This document shows positions 16,011 through 24,936 of a DNA stretch of 36,252 nucleotides, piece by piece. Made by a program: the position numbers and the translations under genes. The first letter of the stretch is position 1. Each line of letters starts with the position of its first letter. This DNA is from a bacterium (GTDB taxonomy: Bacteria > UBP14 > UBA6098 > JAFGQG01). Under the pieces are notes generated by a model that worked only from the letters and a program-made list of their open reading frames with translations, was not told the origin of the DNA and made no database searches. Location: positions 1 to 36,252 of the forward strand of contig JAFGQG010000065.1 in assembly GCA_016935765.1 (NCBI GenBank), read 5' to 3'.

Positions 16011-18953
16011 ATGAGAAAGCTTATTGTACAATTAACTGCTTCACTCCTCGTGTTATTTGTCATAAATAATGGTGTTTGTCAAGAGTTTGAACTTGGCGCG
16101 AGACCCGCGGGAATGGGCGGCGCTTTCACAGCGGTCTCTAATGATGTATATACAACCATCTGGAACCCGGCAGGATTATCACTGGTCAACAATTATGAAT
16201 TGTCTGCGGGATACCATTACCTGTTCGCGAACATCGATAATGACAATCTTCACCAGGGTAATATAGCTTTTGTTTTTCCGTTCAGGAGATGCGTGAATCA
16301 ATCCTGCTGGCAGCAGTCGGCGGGTATAAATGTATCCGCGTTGTCAAGCGAGATATTCAATGAGCTTATCATCAAGGGGAGTTGGGGTATTGGTTTCCTG
16401 AAGCATCGCTGGGCGAAAGGGCACCTTCTCCACTTCGGGCTGAGACCAGGATTAATCAGGTATGGATTCGAGGAAGATAACAGCGTGGACCCAAACGACC
16501 CCCTTTTTGACACATCGGTCGGCTTCAAGCTCGGGTTGGATGCCGGATTCATGCTTACGACAAGGTATTTAAACCTGGGCATTACTTATGAAAACCTTAT
16601 CAAACCCCGGCTTTCAGTAGAGGATGTTGACGAGGGGAAGCTGCCGGGGATTCTGCGGTTTGGCGGCGCGGTCAACTTTTTAAACACCACCCTGTCGATA
16701 GAAGAGGAGTACAAACTCAAGGAGCTTAACGGGGAGGCAGATACCAGGCTGCACCTGGGTTTGGAAGGACACTTAGGCGAAAACCTTGCTCTTAGGGCGG
16801 GAGCCGACGGAAAAGAATGGCTTAACTTCGGGATAGGATTGAAGTTCAACCGTTTCAAATTCGATTACGCGCTGCAGCTTCCGTGGCAGGATAGCCCAGC
16901 GGGTTTGACCACTCATAAGCTCTCCATCGGATACATCGCTCCCAGAAGGGATTACCCCGACCTCGGCGCAAAACCCGAGAAAATAATAATCGGCAAGCAC
17001 TGCGGGAAACTCGAAAAGGAATTCATCTCGGTCAAGAAGACTATCGAAGCTAAAAAGTGCAGGGTCAATTCGCCATTCAAGGTCGGATTATACTACAGTA
17101 AGCCCATCGAAGAGGTCCAGGTTCCCCCGGTAGCTGTTGTCGAGATAAAGCCACAAGAATTCAAGGGCAGATTGTACGCCATACATTTCGATGACGTCAA
17201 GGTCAATGACATTGTTGATAAAGAAGAAGTGTTTCTCTATATCGATATGAATGACGCCGTTCGAGAGGGCGGCGGTGAAAACAACAACATCGTGGCGCTG
17301 CCTATAGAGATACGTGAGATGTGCCGCAACCTTAAGACGAAAACCTACGTAAGCGGCAACTGCCATGATTCCCGGGTGGTTCCAACCCTTGATTCAGTCG
17401 ATGTTCGCGTGGATGTTATTCTAACCGGTGAGATCGCGCTGGACAGGAGTTTCAAGCTGGGAGTTTACAGCAAATATCCGGGCGAAGGTATGGAGGAATA
17501 TCTCATTGTCTCAACGGAATTCAACCCGGAAGAGTTCTCAGACACTATCTATTCAATGAGGTTCAGTTGGCTGCCTGAAACCTGGGAAGATGAACTCTAC
17601 TCGTTCGTAGATTATGAAGACAACGTAATTGAAAGCTACGAGGATGATAATATTGAAAAGGTTTCCATAAAATACGCTCCCCAACTGACAGTGTCCGGTA
17701 TCGACGCGGAACCCATTATTCTCAAAGCGACTTATGAAGAGTATCCAATCGTGCCATTAGTATATTTTGACGCTCTCTCTTCCGACGTAAAACCGGATAT
17801 GGAACACAACATCAACGCGCTCAATCTTATCGGGGAGAGAATGGAGGAATACCCGGAAATCGATATTGTACTATACGGCTATTCGGACGTACTTTCAGAC
17901 AGCAGGGATTTTGTTCCTGAAGATTTTACACAGCAATACGGGGACAAACCGAGAACGTGGCTTCTTCATTACAATGACACCAAGGAAGAATACCGCAAGC
18001 AGAACTGGAAAAGCCTCTCTAAGCTTGCAAATGACAGGAGCCTGGCTGTCAGGGATTACATTCTCAGTAAATTCCTCGGTATCTCGTCCTCGCGAATCAC
18101 GGTTTATGACAGGCACAATGTCATAGACGGTATAAACAACTGCCTCGACGTCAAGATGGATTCATGGTTCGAGAATCGAAGGGTAGAGATTCGGGTCGGA
18201 AACGATCAATTCGCTGACATGCTGTATTTGCCTGTCGGTAAGGTTAAAGAGGTAAAAGCTGTTACCGGTTCAACAAGCATCTCCATTTCAGGCGTGGGTG
18301 GAGGCGCATCAATGACCTGCGACCTTGAAGTTGTCGATACCCGCGGAAAGGTTATAAAATCCTTCCCGACCTTGACTCAAAATAATTTTCCTTTCCAATA
18401 CACCTGGGATGGGAAGGATAACGATGGAAGTTTCCTGGACGGCGTCAAACAGTACAGATACGCTGTTGAGATCCTGAGTGAAGGCACATGTCAGCTCGAC
18501 ACCCTTGCCACTGAAGTGGATCTGACCTACGAGAACAATATATTCTTCGTAAGGTTGTTCAAGTTCAGTCAGCCGGATCCGAGAGAATCGAGAAGAGCGC
18601 TCCGCCCTGAAGAGTACTACAGCCCAAGTTTACAGCGAGCCCGGAACGCGTTGGACATCGCGCTTAAGATGAAGGATAAGAATCCCGGTATCGAACTCGT
18701 CCTGGAAAGCTATGCCTCCTACCTCAATCTTTTTGGAAAGAACTATGAACTGGCAACGCAGCGAAACGCCGAGGTCAAGGAGACTTTTAACCTCTCGGAA
18801 GATGACATAAATCTGAAGATCTGCGGCGATGAATGCGCGGGAGAAAGAGAGGAGTGCAGCGGACTCTGGTGTCCAATGATGAACGATCAGCCTGGATTCC
18901 CTGCAAACAGAGCCCTGTCAAGAGCTACTATCCTGATAATCAATTATAAATAA
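16011..18953 (+). CDS. PorV-like barrel fused to CARDB and two OmpA-like domains
   Basis: A 980-residue outer-membrane protein. After a signal peptide (1-24) comes a PorV/PorQ-type beta-barrel (about 25-305) opening with ELGARPAGMGGAFTAVSNDV and then WNPAGLSL, typical of the family. Next are two CARDB-like beta domains (about 349-433 and 463-553), an OmpA-like peptidoglycan-binding domain (about 582-720; YFDALSSDVK, IVLYGYSD, ENRRVEIRV), an FlgD-like Ig domain (about 735-835; WDGKDNDGSFLDG) and a second, more diverged OmpA-like domain (about 843-980). Such a protein could tie a barrel in the outer membrane to the cell wall. An in-frame ATG at 15978 adds 11 residues; neither start has a strong ribosome-binding site. 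I know of no named family with this full order. Confidence 0.82.
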   Translation: MRKLIVQLTASLLVLFVINNGVCQEFELGARPAGMGGAFTAVSNDVYTTIWNPAGLSLVNNYELSAGYHYLFANIDNDNLHQGNIAFVFPFRRCVNQSCWQQSAGINVSALSSEIFNELIIKGSWGIGFLKHRWAKGHLLHFGLRPGLIRYGFEEDNSVDPNDPLFDTSVGFKLGLDAGFMLTTRYLNLGITYENLIKPRLSVEDVDEGKLPGILRFGGAVNFLNTTLSIEEEYKLKELNGEADTRLHLGLEGHLGENLALRAGADGKEWLNFGIGLKFNRFKFDYALQLPWQDSPAGLTTHKLSIGYIAPRRDYPDLGAKPEKIIIGKHCGKLEKEFISVKKTIEAKKCRVNSPFKVGLYYSKPIEEVQVPPVAVVEIKPQEFKGRLYAIHFDDVKVNDIVDKEEVFLYIDMNDAVREGGGENNNIVALPIEIREMCRNLKTKTYVSGNCHDSRVVPTLDSVDVRVDVILTGEIALDRSFKLGVYSKYPGEGMEEYLIVSTEFNPEEFSDTIYSMRFSWLPETWEDELYSFVDYEDNVIESYEDDNIEKVSIKYAPQLTVSGIDAEPIILKATYEEYPIVPLVYFDALSSDVKPDMEHNINALNLIGERMEEYPEIDIVLYGYSDVLSDSRDFVPEDFTQQYGDKPRTWLLHYNDTKEEYRKQNWKSLSKLANDRSLAVRDYILSKFLGISSSRITVYDRHNVIDGINNCLDVKMDSWFENRRVEIRVGNDQFADMLYLPVGKVKEVKAVTGSTSISISGVGGGASMTCDLEVVDTRGKVIKSFPTLTQNNFPFQYTWDGKDNDGSFLDGVKQYRYAVEILSEGTCQLDTLATEVDLTYENNIFFVRLFKFSQPDPRESRRALRPEEYYSPSLQRARNALDIALKMKDKNPGIELVLESYASYLNLFGKNYELATQRNAEVKETFNLSEDDINLKICGDECAGEREECSGLWCPMMNDQPGFPANRALSRATILIINYK

Positions 18954-19301
18954 CACGAAAGCCATCCATAAGACTGAACCACCCAACGCAAGATGAGGGA
19001 AAATGGATGACTGGATGAAATAACCGTGGATCAGATTTTTCTCAGAAGTGTCAAGATTGGATAAATGCAAAAAGTTAAAAGTAATATATTTACAGATTAT
19101 TATCTGTGAATTGTGATCACTGGTAAGAAAATAATTCCAAACGATATGGTGTAGTAATAATGATGCCTATATTGATATAATTATTATTTGGGAAATAATT
19201 TCAAATAGAAAAGAATATAAAAAGAAGCCTTGACAAACCCGCTAGAATTTCTTATATTTATTTTATACATTGGAAATTAACATTAAAAATTGGAGAAACA
19301 A
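18954..19301. other. AT-rich gene-free stretch with a promoter at its end
   Basis: This gap separates the PorV-OmpA fusion gene from the clan CD peptidase gene. Apart from the promoter at 19230-19258 and the SD at 19292, it holds one copy of a GACTGGATGA motif near 19007, related to motifs at 15900 and 31107. No terminator hairpin with a T tract was recognised after the fusion gene. Confidence 0.6.
19230..19258 (+). promoter_or_regulatory. Near-consensus sigma-70 promoter of the clan CD peptidase gene
   Basis: Perfect TTGACA (19230-19235), 17-base spacer, TATATT (19253-19258). Predicted start near 19265, leaving a leader of about 37 bases that carries GGAGA just before the ATG at 19302. Confidence 0.7.
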
Positions 19302-21794
19302 ATGAATACTAGATTTGTGCTGTTTGTTTTGTCAATATTGCTGCTTGTTGCCTTTTTTGCGGGGCATCTAAATTCCCAAACAATTTACACTATTCCGGAA
19401 GCTTATACGAGCGCAGATGTTGAGGAGGGGGACACTATTGGTATCATAGGATACTTTGAATATCCGGGTTATCCGGTATTTCTTGATCACTATTCCGACC
19501 TTTACCAGGACCAGCCATTCCCACCTCAATCCGTCATGATGCTGGATGAAGATGGTCCTATGCCTCCTGCTGAAGCATGGTTCGGGGGCTTGGTACTAAT
19601 ACACGGGAGAATATCCTTTGTTGATGAGCCGTATTATTACAATCCCGAGGACACACTTATAGGAATTATCTTCGCATTCGGTTTTGATCTACTAATTCCT
19701 GGAGACAGCGCTATTTCGGCATTTAGAAGCGGCGAACGTGACGAAGGTTTTCGAGAAGACCGAAGGGATTTGCTTCCACCCGTTCCATGCGATTCCTGCA
19801 AGTTCGCCATTTTAATGAGTGGCGGCATTCGCGCGCCATCCAACAAACCGAAATACTGGAACAACCTGGCGTATCTATACAAGTTAAAGGTGGATTCACT
19901 TGGATACTGCCCGGGAAACATCAAGGTGCTGTACTTTGACGGAGAAAGACCCGACTCGGCAAAAAACCCTGATACTTATGATGACATCCCCGCGGACAGG
20001 GTTGATTCCTGCACGATCAGGCACGTCAGGAACGCTCACAGGGAGATCGCCAGGGCGATCGCCAGGAGAAAGGAATATTGTGAGAGCAGGGGCAGAAAGA
20101 TAGAGTTTCAGAAGATGGTTACAAACCACGGCTCTTCTGATGGCGGTATCTGCATGCTTGGCAATGACGACTTACACCCTGACTCACTGAAAGCATACGA
20201 GCAGATGATAATAGACTCCTGCTGCCAGGTCATGTACGACGAATTCACGCAGTGCTACGGAGGGTATGTAACGGATGCTTTGCGAGACATCGACATCAAG
20301 AACAAGACCACGCTCCACGTGAATTCCGCGGTAAACCATCGTTCGGGGTGGAGCCCCACCTATGGTTATCATGCCTATTTAAAGGCAAAGGTGGACGCGT
20401 TAAGATCGGGAATGTCCTATGAGGGCGCAGTGGTCGCGGCGAAAAGAGCTTATGATGATTACATTCAGAACAGGATTTTACCCATGTGCCACAACAAGCT
20501 TAACGATCTGTACGGCAAGCTGGACGACCTTCAGGTCGAGCTTGAGGGCGCTGCCACCCACGAAGATTCCGTAAGGATACAGGGGGAGATAAATAAGGTC
20601 GTCGATGACATCATCGAATGGGAGGCAGACAGCGCCCAGGCGGACAGCTCTATTTGTGAATCTCCCAATTACACAGAATACCCGATGAAGAAGTACTGCG
20701 ACTGGCAAGCGGTGTACATTCCACCCGGAGGACAGGGCAAGATCGATTTCAAGGGTGACCCATCTAGCTGTGGAAATACCACCGTTTACAAGTTCGTATC
20801 AACACCGGATTTCCCGTACTTCAAATTCGTCAAAGTCAAGGTATGGAACTGGAACGTTCCCGGATCGCTTGGATTCACCGGGGGTAATAATACCAGGGTA
20901 CTCAACTCAGACGAAACGGGTACCGGCTGGTTTTACTTCCACAATGACGACAGCACCTATACCATCACGGTGGATAGGTACGTTACTCAGGAGTTGGAGG
21001 AATCGAGGTCCAACGAACTTGAATTCGCCGGTTTTTCTTATGGAGGCAATGATGACCTCTCAGACGAATTTGGGGTTATTTACGAGCCCTTTTACGCGTT
21101 CGTCGAATCCCTCAACCTTTCACTCGACCTGGTACCGCGCGGACTGGGACCCGAAGGCGGCGTCAGTGAGTTAAACTGTCTTTTCACCTACTACCCAAAT
21201 CCCTACTGGGAGGACATGGAATTGTATCTCGATATCATAAACGTTATGATACCGGGTCCTGTACAACTCATTGTTTTCAACGGTCTTTATGAGACGTTTT
21301 TTGAATTCTTCATCGAAGGACCCGGGGTCTATAGGGTCGATATAGGTTCTTTTCTTACTCCAACCTCGAAGGGAAAATCTGTTACGACATTCATGACCGG
21401 GCAGCTTACTTTCAATATTCCTGACGGATATTTAACTTCCTTCGAATTCGACTGCTGGGGACTCAGAAGCCGGTTTGACTACGTTGTGGGAATAGAGGAC
21501 GAGCAGCAACAGCCCGAAAAGATTCCCATGGATTACAGGTTATACGCAAATTTCCCTAATCCTTTCAACGCGCAGACGAACATATTCTTCGCGCTGCCAC
21601 ACGAGGCAAAAGTCAGCCTGGAGATCTACAACATCCTTGGAGAGAAAGTGGAGAATCTGATCTCCGGCAAGAACATGAAAGCTGGATATCACAGGGCGGT
21701 ATTTAAATCCGATGAAGTCACTACGGGTATTTATTTCTACCGTTTGACCGCGGATGACTTCGCTGCTACAGGGAAGATGCTTATAGTTAAGTAA
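19302..21794 (+). CDS. Putative clan CD (C13/C14/C25-like) cysteine peptidase with T9SS-type C-terminus
   Basis: An 830-residue exported protein. Signal peptide at 1-26, then a beta-rich N-terminal domain (about 30-130). The central domain (about 165-395) has the layout of clan CD peptidases: a first strand FAILMSGGI followed by YWNNLAYLYKLKVDSLGY, a His in VTNHGSSDGG (H276) after a strand, and a Cys in EFTQCYGGYV (C318) after the next strand, 42 residues apart, as in legumain-type enzymes. A helical, possibly coiled segment (about 399-450) and beta-rich regions follow. The C-terminus from about 744 is a sorting domain (ANFPNPFNAQT, then LEIYNILGEKV). Gingipains are the best-known clan CD enzymes secreted by T9SS. 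ATG 19302 is preceded by GGAGA. The catalytic pair is inferred from motif layout; the family is not certain. Confidence 0.72.
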   Translation: MNTRFVLFVLSILLLVAFFAGHLNSQTIYTIPEAYTSADVEEGDTIGIIGYFEYPGYPVFLDHYSDLYQDQPFPPQSVMMLDEDGPMPPAEAWFGGLVLIHGRISFVDEPYYYNPEDTLIGIIFAFGFDLLIPGDSAISAFRSGERDEGFREDRRDLLPPVPCDSCKFAILMSGGIRAPSNKPKYWNNLAYLYKLKVDSLGYCPGNIKVLYFDGERPDSAKNPDTYDDIPADRVDSCTIRHVRNAHREIARAIARRKEYCESRGRKIEFQKMVTNHGSSDGGICMLGNDDLHPDSLKAYEQMIIDSCCQVMYDEFTQCYGGYVTDALRDIDIKNKTTLHVNSAVNHRSGWSPTYGYHAYLKAKVDALRSGMSYEGAVVAAKRAYDDYIQNRILPMCHNKLNDLYGKLDDLQVELEGAATHEDSVRIQGEINKVVDDIIEWEADSAQADSSICESPNYTEYPMKKYCDWQAVYIPPGGQGKIDFKGDPSSCGNTTVYKFVSTPDFPYFKFVKVKVWNWNVPGSLGFTGGNNTRVLNSDETGTGWFYFHNDDSTYTITVDRYVTQELEESRSNELEFAGFSYGGNDDLSDEFGVIYEPFYAFVESLNLSLDLVPRGLGPEGGVSELNCLFTYYPNPYWEDMELYLDIINVMIPGPVQLIVFNGLYETFFEFFIEGPGVYRVDIGSFLTPTSKGKSVTTFMTGQLTFNIPDGYLTSFEFDCWGLRSRFDYVVGIEDEQQQPEKIPMDYRLYANFPNPFNAQTNIFFALPHEAKVSLEIYNILGEKVENLISGKNMKAGYHRAVFKSDEVTTGIYFYRLTADDFAATGKMLIVK

Positions 21795-21920
21795 TCCTTC
21801 TCCCGGAACAGAGCATTATTAATGGACGCTGATCTTGAATTTGTATAGTTTTTCTAAAAATCCGCGCTCCGCAACCCGACCCGTAACTCCTTTTCATGCA
21901 GGGTGAATTCAGTGCTTGAC

Positions 21921-21941
21921 TTTATTCGAAAACCGAATAAA
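21921..21941. other. 8-bp hairpin upstream of the Ycf46-like gene
   Basis: TTTATTCG, a 5-base loop, CGAATAAA, then TTT. It lies 127 bases after the peptidase stop and about 30 bases before the ATPase start, so it may terminate the former or form a leader structure or operator for the latter. The stem is AT-rich, hence weak. Confidence 0.45.
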
Positions 21942-21973
21942 TTTCCCCATTATCACTAACAACCCAAAGAACT

Positions 21974-23452
21974 ATGGACCCTGTAGAAGATATAAATACC
22001 CTTATTAAATCGCGATACCCGATAATTGGGGTGCAATCCTGGGAAGAAGAGCGTGTTGTGAGCATACTGGACCAGGTTTCATTACTGGTGCACATACCTC
22101 TTTTCGTCTGGAGTTCCACAACCGGTTTGAGCAGGTTTCCACAGAAAACCGGCATTTACAATTCTCTCGAACCCATGCAGGCGTTAAACACAATCGATTC
22201 CGGGACTGACGCCATCTACCTGCTAAAGGATTTTCATCATTACCTGGAGGACAAGCTTATTATTCGGAAGCTAAGGGATTTATGCGCCAGCTTTGCCAAA
22301 TCATACAAATCCATCATTATCTCTGCTCCAACCATTAATCCTCCCACCGAACTGAAGAAAGAGTTTGTGCTCTATGATCTCAAGCTGCCTGACCGGGATG
22401 AGGTTTACAAGATAATGCTAAAGACCTTAAAAGACCTTGCTGACAGGATGAGTTTCGCAATAAAGCTTTCAAATACTGAGATAGAGAAACTTGCGCACCA
22501 GATGACCGGACTGACCCTGCGGGAGATCGAGCGCATAATTTCGCGCGCTATCCTTCGGGATCACGTACTTGGTGAACAAGACATAGACCTCATTCTTCAA
22601 TTCAAGAAGGATATAATAGAGAAGGGCGGATTGCTTGAGTACTATTATGACCCTGTATCGATCCCTTACATCGGCGGTTTTACTAAATTCAAAACATGGT
22701 TGAAGAAGCGGCGCATGGCTTTTTCAGAAAAGGCAAAAGAAGCCGGTTTAAAACCTCCAAAGGGCGTTCTTCTTCTCGGGGTGCCGGGATGCGGGAAAAG
22801 CCTATGCTCCAAAATCATTGCGAAGTTCTGGAGAATACCGCTTCTAAAACTTGATCCATCCGCGCTCTACGATAAGTACATTGGCGAAACCGAGAAAAAT
22901 CTAAGAACGGTTTTCAAATTATCAGAGGCAATGTCGCCTGCTGTATTATGGATAGACGAGATAGAAAAGGGCTTCACGTTTTCGGGGAGTTCCGAATCGG
23001 ACGGCGGTCTCGGCAGGCGGATATTGGGAACGTTTCTCAACTGGATGCAGGAGAAGGAATCGCCTGTATTCATCGTCGCAACCTGCAATGATGTCCAGAG
23101 GCTGCCCCCTGAATTTCTCAGAAAGGGAAGGTTCGACGAAATATTCTTCGTGGACCTGCCAAACCTCAAAGCGAGAGCAGAAATTTTCAAGATAGTAATG
23201 CTCAAGCACAAGCAGGATTGGGAAAAGTTTGATATAAAAAAGCTGGCGGAAAACTCGGATGGATTCAGTGGCGCGGAGATCGAACAAGCAGTCATATCAG
23301 CTCTGTACAGCGCGTTCTCGGGGCAGGGAGTGATAACCACCGAATTGATCCTCGACGAACTCGGGCAAACGCACCCGTTGTCTGTAACACGAAATGAGGA
23401 CATTGAGAATTTGAGACGATGGGCTCATGGAAGAGCCGTTTTAGCCGATTAG
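21974..23452 (+). CDS. Ycf46-like AAA+ ATPase
   Basis: A 492-residue protein with two AAA-type halves. The N-terminal half (about 1-215) is degenerate, without a P-loop, but keeps IYLLKDFHHYLED and the helical lid. The C-terminal AAA+ domain (about 229-470) has Walker A GVPGCGKS (269-276), pore-loop and second-region text LDPSALYDKYIGETEKNLR, Walker B VLWIDE (324-329), sensor-1 N372 (ATCND), arginine finger R383/R386 (LRKGRFDE) and sensor-2 GFSGAEIEQAV. This matches the Ycf46 family encoded in algal plastids and cyanobacteria; the Synechocystis member has been linked to CO2 utilisation, but the molecular role is unknown. No strong ribosome-binding site is seen. Its membership with the next gene (69-base gap) is possible. 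Confidence 0.88.
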   Translation: MDPVEDINTLIKSRYPIIGVQSWEEERVVSILDQVSLLVHIPLFVWSSTTGLSRFPQKTGIYNSLEPMQALNTIDSGTDAIYLLKDFHHYLEDKLIIRKLRDLCASFAKSYKSIIISAPTINPPTELKKEFVLYDLKLPDRDEVYKIMLKTLKDLADRMSFAIKLSNTEIEKLAHQMTGLTLREIERIISRAILRDHVLGEQDIDLILQFKKDIIEKGGLLEYYYDPVSIPYIGGFTKFKTWLKKRRMAFSEKAKEAGLKPPKGVLLLGVPGCGKSLCSKIIAKFWRIPLLKLDPSALYDKYIGETEKNLRTVFKLSEAMSPAVLWIDEIEKGFTFSGSSESDGGLGRRILGTFLNWMQEKESPVFIVATCNDVQRLPPEFLRKGRFDEIFFVDLPNLKARAEIFKIVMLKHKQDWEKFDIKKLAENSDGFSGAEIEQAVISALYSAFSGQGVITTELILDELGQTHPLSVTRNEDIENLRRWAHGRAVLAD

Positions 23453-23521
23453 AGTAAGATACACTTTGACTTTATAAAATGACTATGCTGAAAAAGTAAA
23501 TAAAATAAAAGGGAGAATATC

Positions 23522-24811
23522 GTGCGAAACATTATAATTTTCGAAACAAGTACCTGGAAAAACTATTTACCCATAACTCTTGCGCACCCTGTTTTTGAGC
23601 TTCGAATAGGGAATTTCACTAACCTGGAGAGGTACCAGGCGGTGTTCAAGGATGCCAATGTTGGATTGATATCACGTGCATATTTTAACCAGATACTAAA
23701 AGAAACCCATCTTTTAAGGGTGAACGAGGACCTGTTCGGGCTGGAGGGGGAAATACTTTTCATGAACGGGAGTATTCATCCTCCAAACAACTTTTCAGAG
23801 GTGGTTGATGCAGCTCCCGAGGAATCAATTTTCCTGGCTGCCGGGAAAGTGCTCGGTTTTAAAACATCGAAGAATATTGCGGAAAAAGTCGAGATCCTGA
23901 CAAAGATACCATCGGAGAACGACCTGCTAAGGATTCTGGTCAGGGAAGCGAAAGCTGTTGATGTCAAATTGGACATGTTAAATTATATCTGGGACCTGGT
24001 AAACCAAAATCCAACCTTTATCGAGGAGGACTTCAAGGGATTATATTCTTCGAAGAGAGCTGGGATTGTTGATGATGGAGTTTACTTTTACAACAAGGAT
24101 TTCGTTCACATTGGAAAGACGGCAAAAGTCGATTCAGGGGCTATATTAGATGCGCGGGAGGGACCAATATGGTTGAGCGGCGGCGTTCATGTACATCCTA
24201 ATACTGTCATCACAGGACCTGCCTATGTCGGTTGGAGATCGGAAATCCTTGCGGGGGCAAAAATACACCCGGGCTGTTCTATCGGACCTCAATGCAAGAT
24301 CGGCGGAGAAATCGAACAGTCAATACTCCTGGGTTACAGCAACAAAAGCCACGAAGGCTACATCGGGCACTCATACATCGGCGAGTGGGTTAATTTGGGA
24401 GCGCTCACTACCACAAGTGACCTGAAAAACAATTACAGCGAGATAAAAGTACTCGTAGACGGCAGTAACGAAATACCCACCGGTCACATAAAAATCGGTT
24501 CCTTCATAGGGGACCACACCAAGCTTGGGATCGGCACTCTCTTGAACTCCGGTACAGTTATAGGTTTCAGCGCAAACCTGTTCGGTGGAGGCATGTGTCC
24601 CAAATATGTCCCATCATTCTCCTGGGGAACAAAGGATGAATTAGTGGAATACAAGCTTGATAAAGCCATAGAGACCGCTGAAGTTGTGCTGCCAAGACGA
24701 GGAAAAAAACTATCAAATAACCAGAGAGACATTTTCAAGATAATTTATAACAATACGAAAACCGACCGGTTCGACCGCAACATCTTTCTGGGCAAAGAGT
24801 TAGTAAAATAG
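23522..24811 (+). CDS. GlmU-like sugar nucleotidyl/acetyltransferase (Bacteroidetes-type)
   Basis: A 429-residue protein. The N-terminus reads MRNIIIFETSTWKNYLPITL then HPVFELRIGNFTNLERY, the form seen in the GlmU-family proteins of Bacteroidetes, which lack the classical GxGTRM loop. From about residue 180 to 370 a left-handed beta-helix of hexapeptide repeats appears (VHVHPNTVITGPAYVG, AGAKIHPGCSIGPQCKIGG), typical of acyltransferases acting on sugar nucleotides. Expected role: UDP-N-acetylglucosamine formation for peptidoglycan and lipopolysaccharide, or a related nucleotide sugar. The start is GTG, with GGGAG six bases upstream. Whether both activities are present cannot be told by eye. 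Confidence 0.82.
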   Translation: MRNIIIFETSTWKNYLPITLAHPVFELRIGNFTNLERYQAVFKDANVGLISRAYFNQILKETHLLRVNEDLFGLEGEILFMNGSIHPPNNFSEVVDAAPEESIFLAAGKVLGFKTSKNIAEKVEILTKIPSENDLLRILVREAKAVDVKLDMLNYIWDLVNQNPTFIEEDFKGLYSSKRAGIVDDGVYFYNKDFVHIGKTAKVDSGAILDAREGPIWLSGGVHVHPNTVITGPAYVGWRSEILAGAKIHPGCSIGPQCKIGGEIEQSILLGYSNKSHEGYIGHSYIGEWVNLGALTTTSDLKNNYSEIKVLVDGSNEIPTGHIKIGSFIGDHTKLGIGTLLNSGTVIGFSANLFGGGMCPKYVPSFSWGTKDELVEYKLDKAIETAEVVLPRRGKKLSNNQRDIFKIIYNNTKTDRFDRNIFLGKELVK

Positions 24812-24832
24812 TGCCGAAATCGAATATTTGAC

Positions 24833-24861
24833 TTGACAATAGGGGAAATTTGTTATATATA
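24833..24861 (+). promoter_or_regulatory. Sigma-70 promoter of the HicB-family gene
   Basis: Perfect TTGACA (24833-24838), 17-base spacer, TATATA (24856-24861). The -10 is buried in the perfect 20-bp palindrome at 24850-24869, so a protein bound to that palindrome would block this promoter. Predicted leader is about 70 bases. Confidence 0.65.
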
Positions 24862-24869
24862 TATAACAA
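24850..24869. promoter_or_regulatory. Perfect 20-bp palindrome over the -10 element (candidate operator)
   Basis: TTGTTATATA joined directly to its exact reverse complement TATATAACAA. It overlaps the -10 of the promoter ahead of the HicB-family gene. Placement over a promoter core is typical of autorepressor operators. Low complexity of the TA-rich core tempers the call, but the TTGTTA/TAACAA flanks are specific. Confidence 0.55.
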
Positions 24870-24936
24870 GTATGTAATAATTGAACAACCAAAGGGATAC
24901 TATAATTACAGGATGTGTAAACCGTAGCGGTGTGAC

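Noticed and set aside
22867..23403. 178-codon minus-strand open frame antisense to the Ycf46-like gene
   Set aside because: It is entirely within the conserved AAA+ domain of the opposite strand; no start signal or family resemblance.
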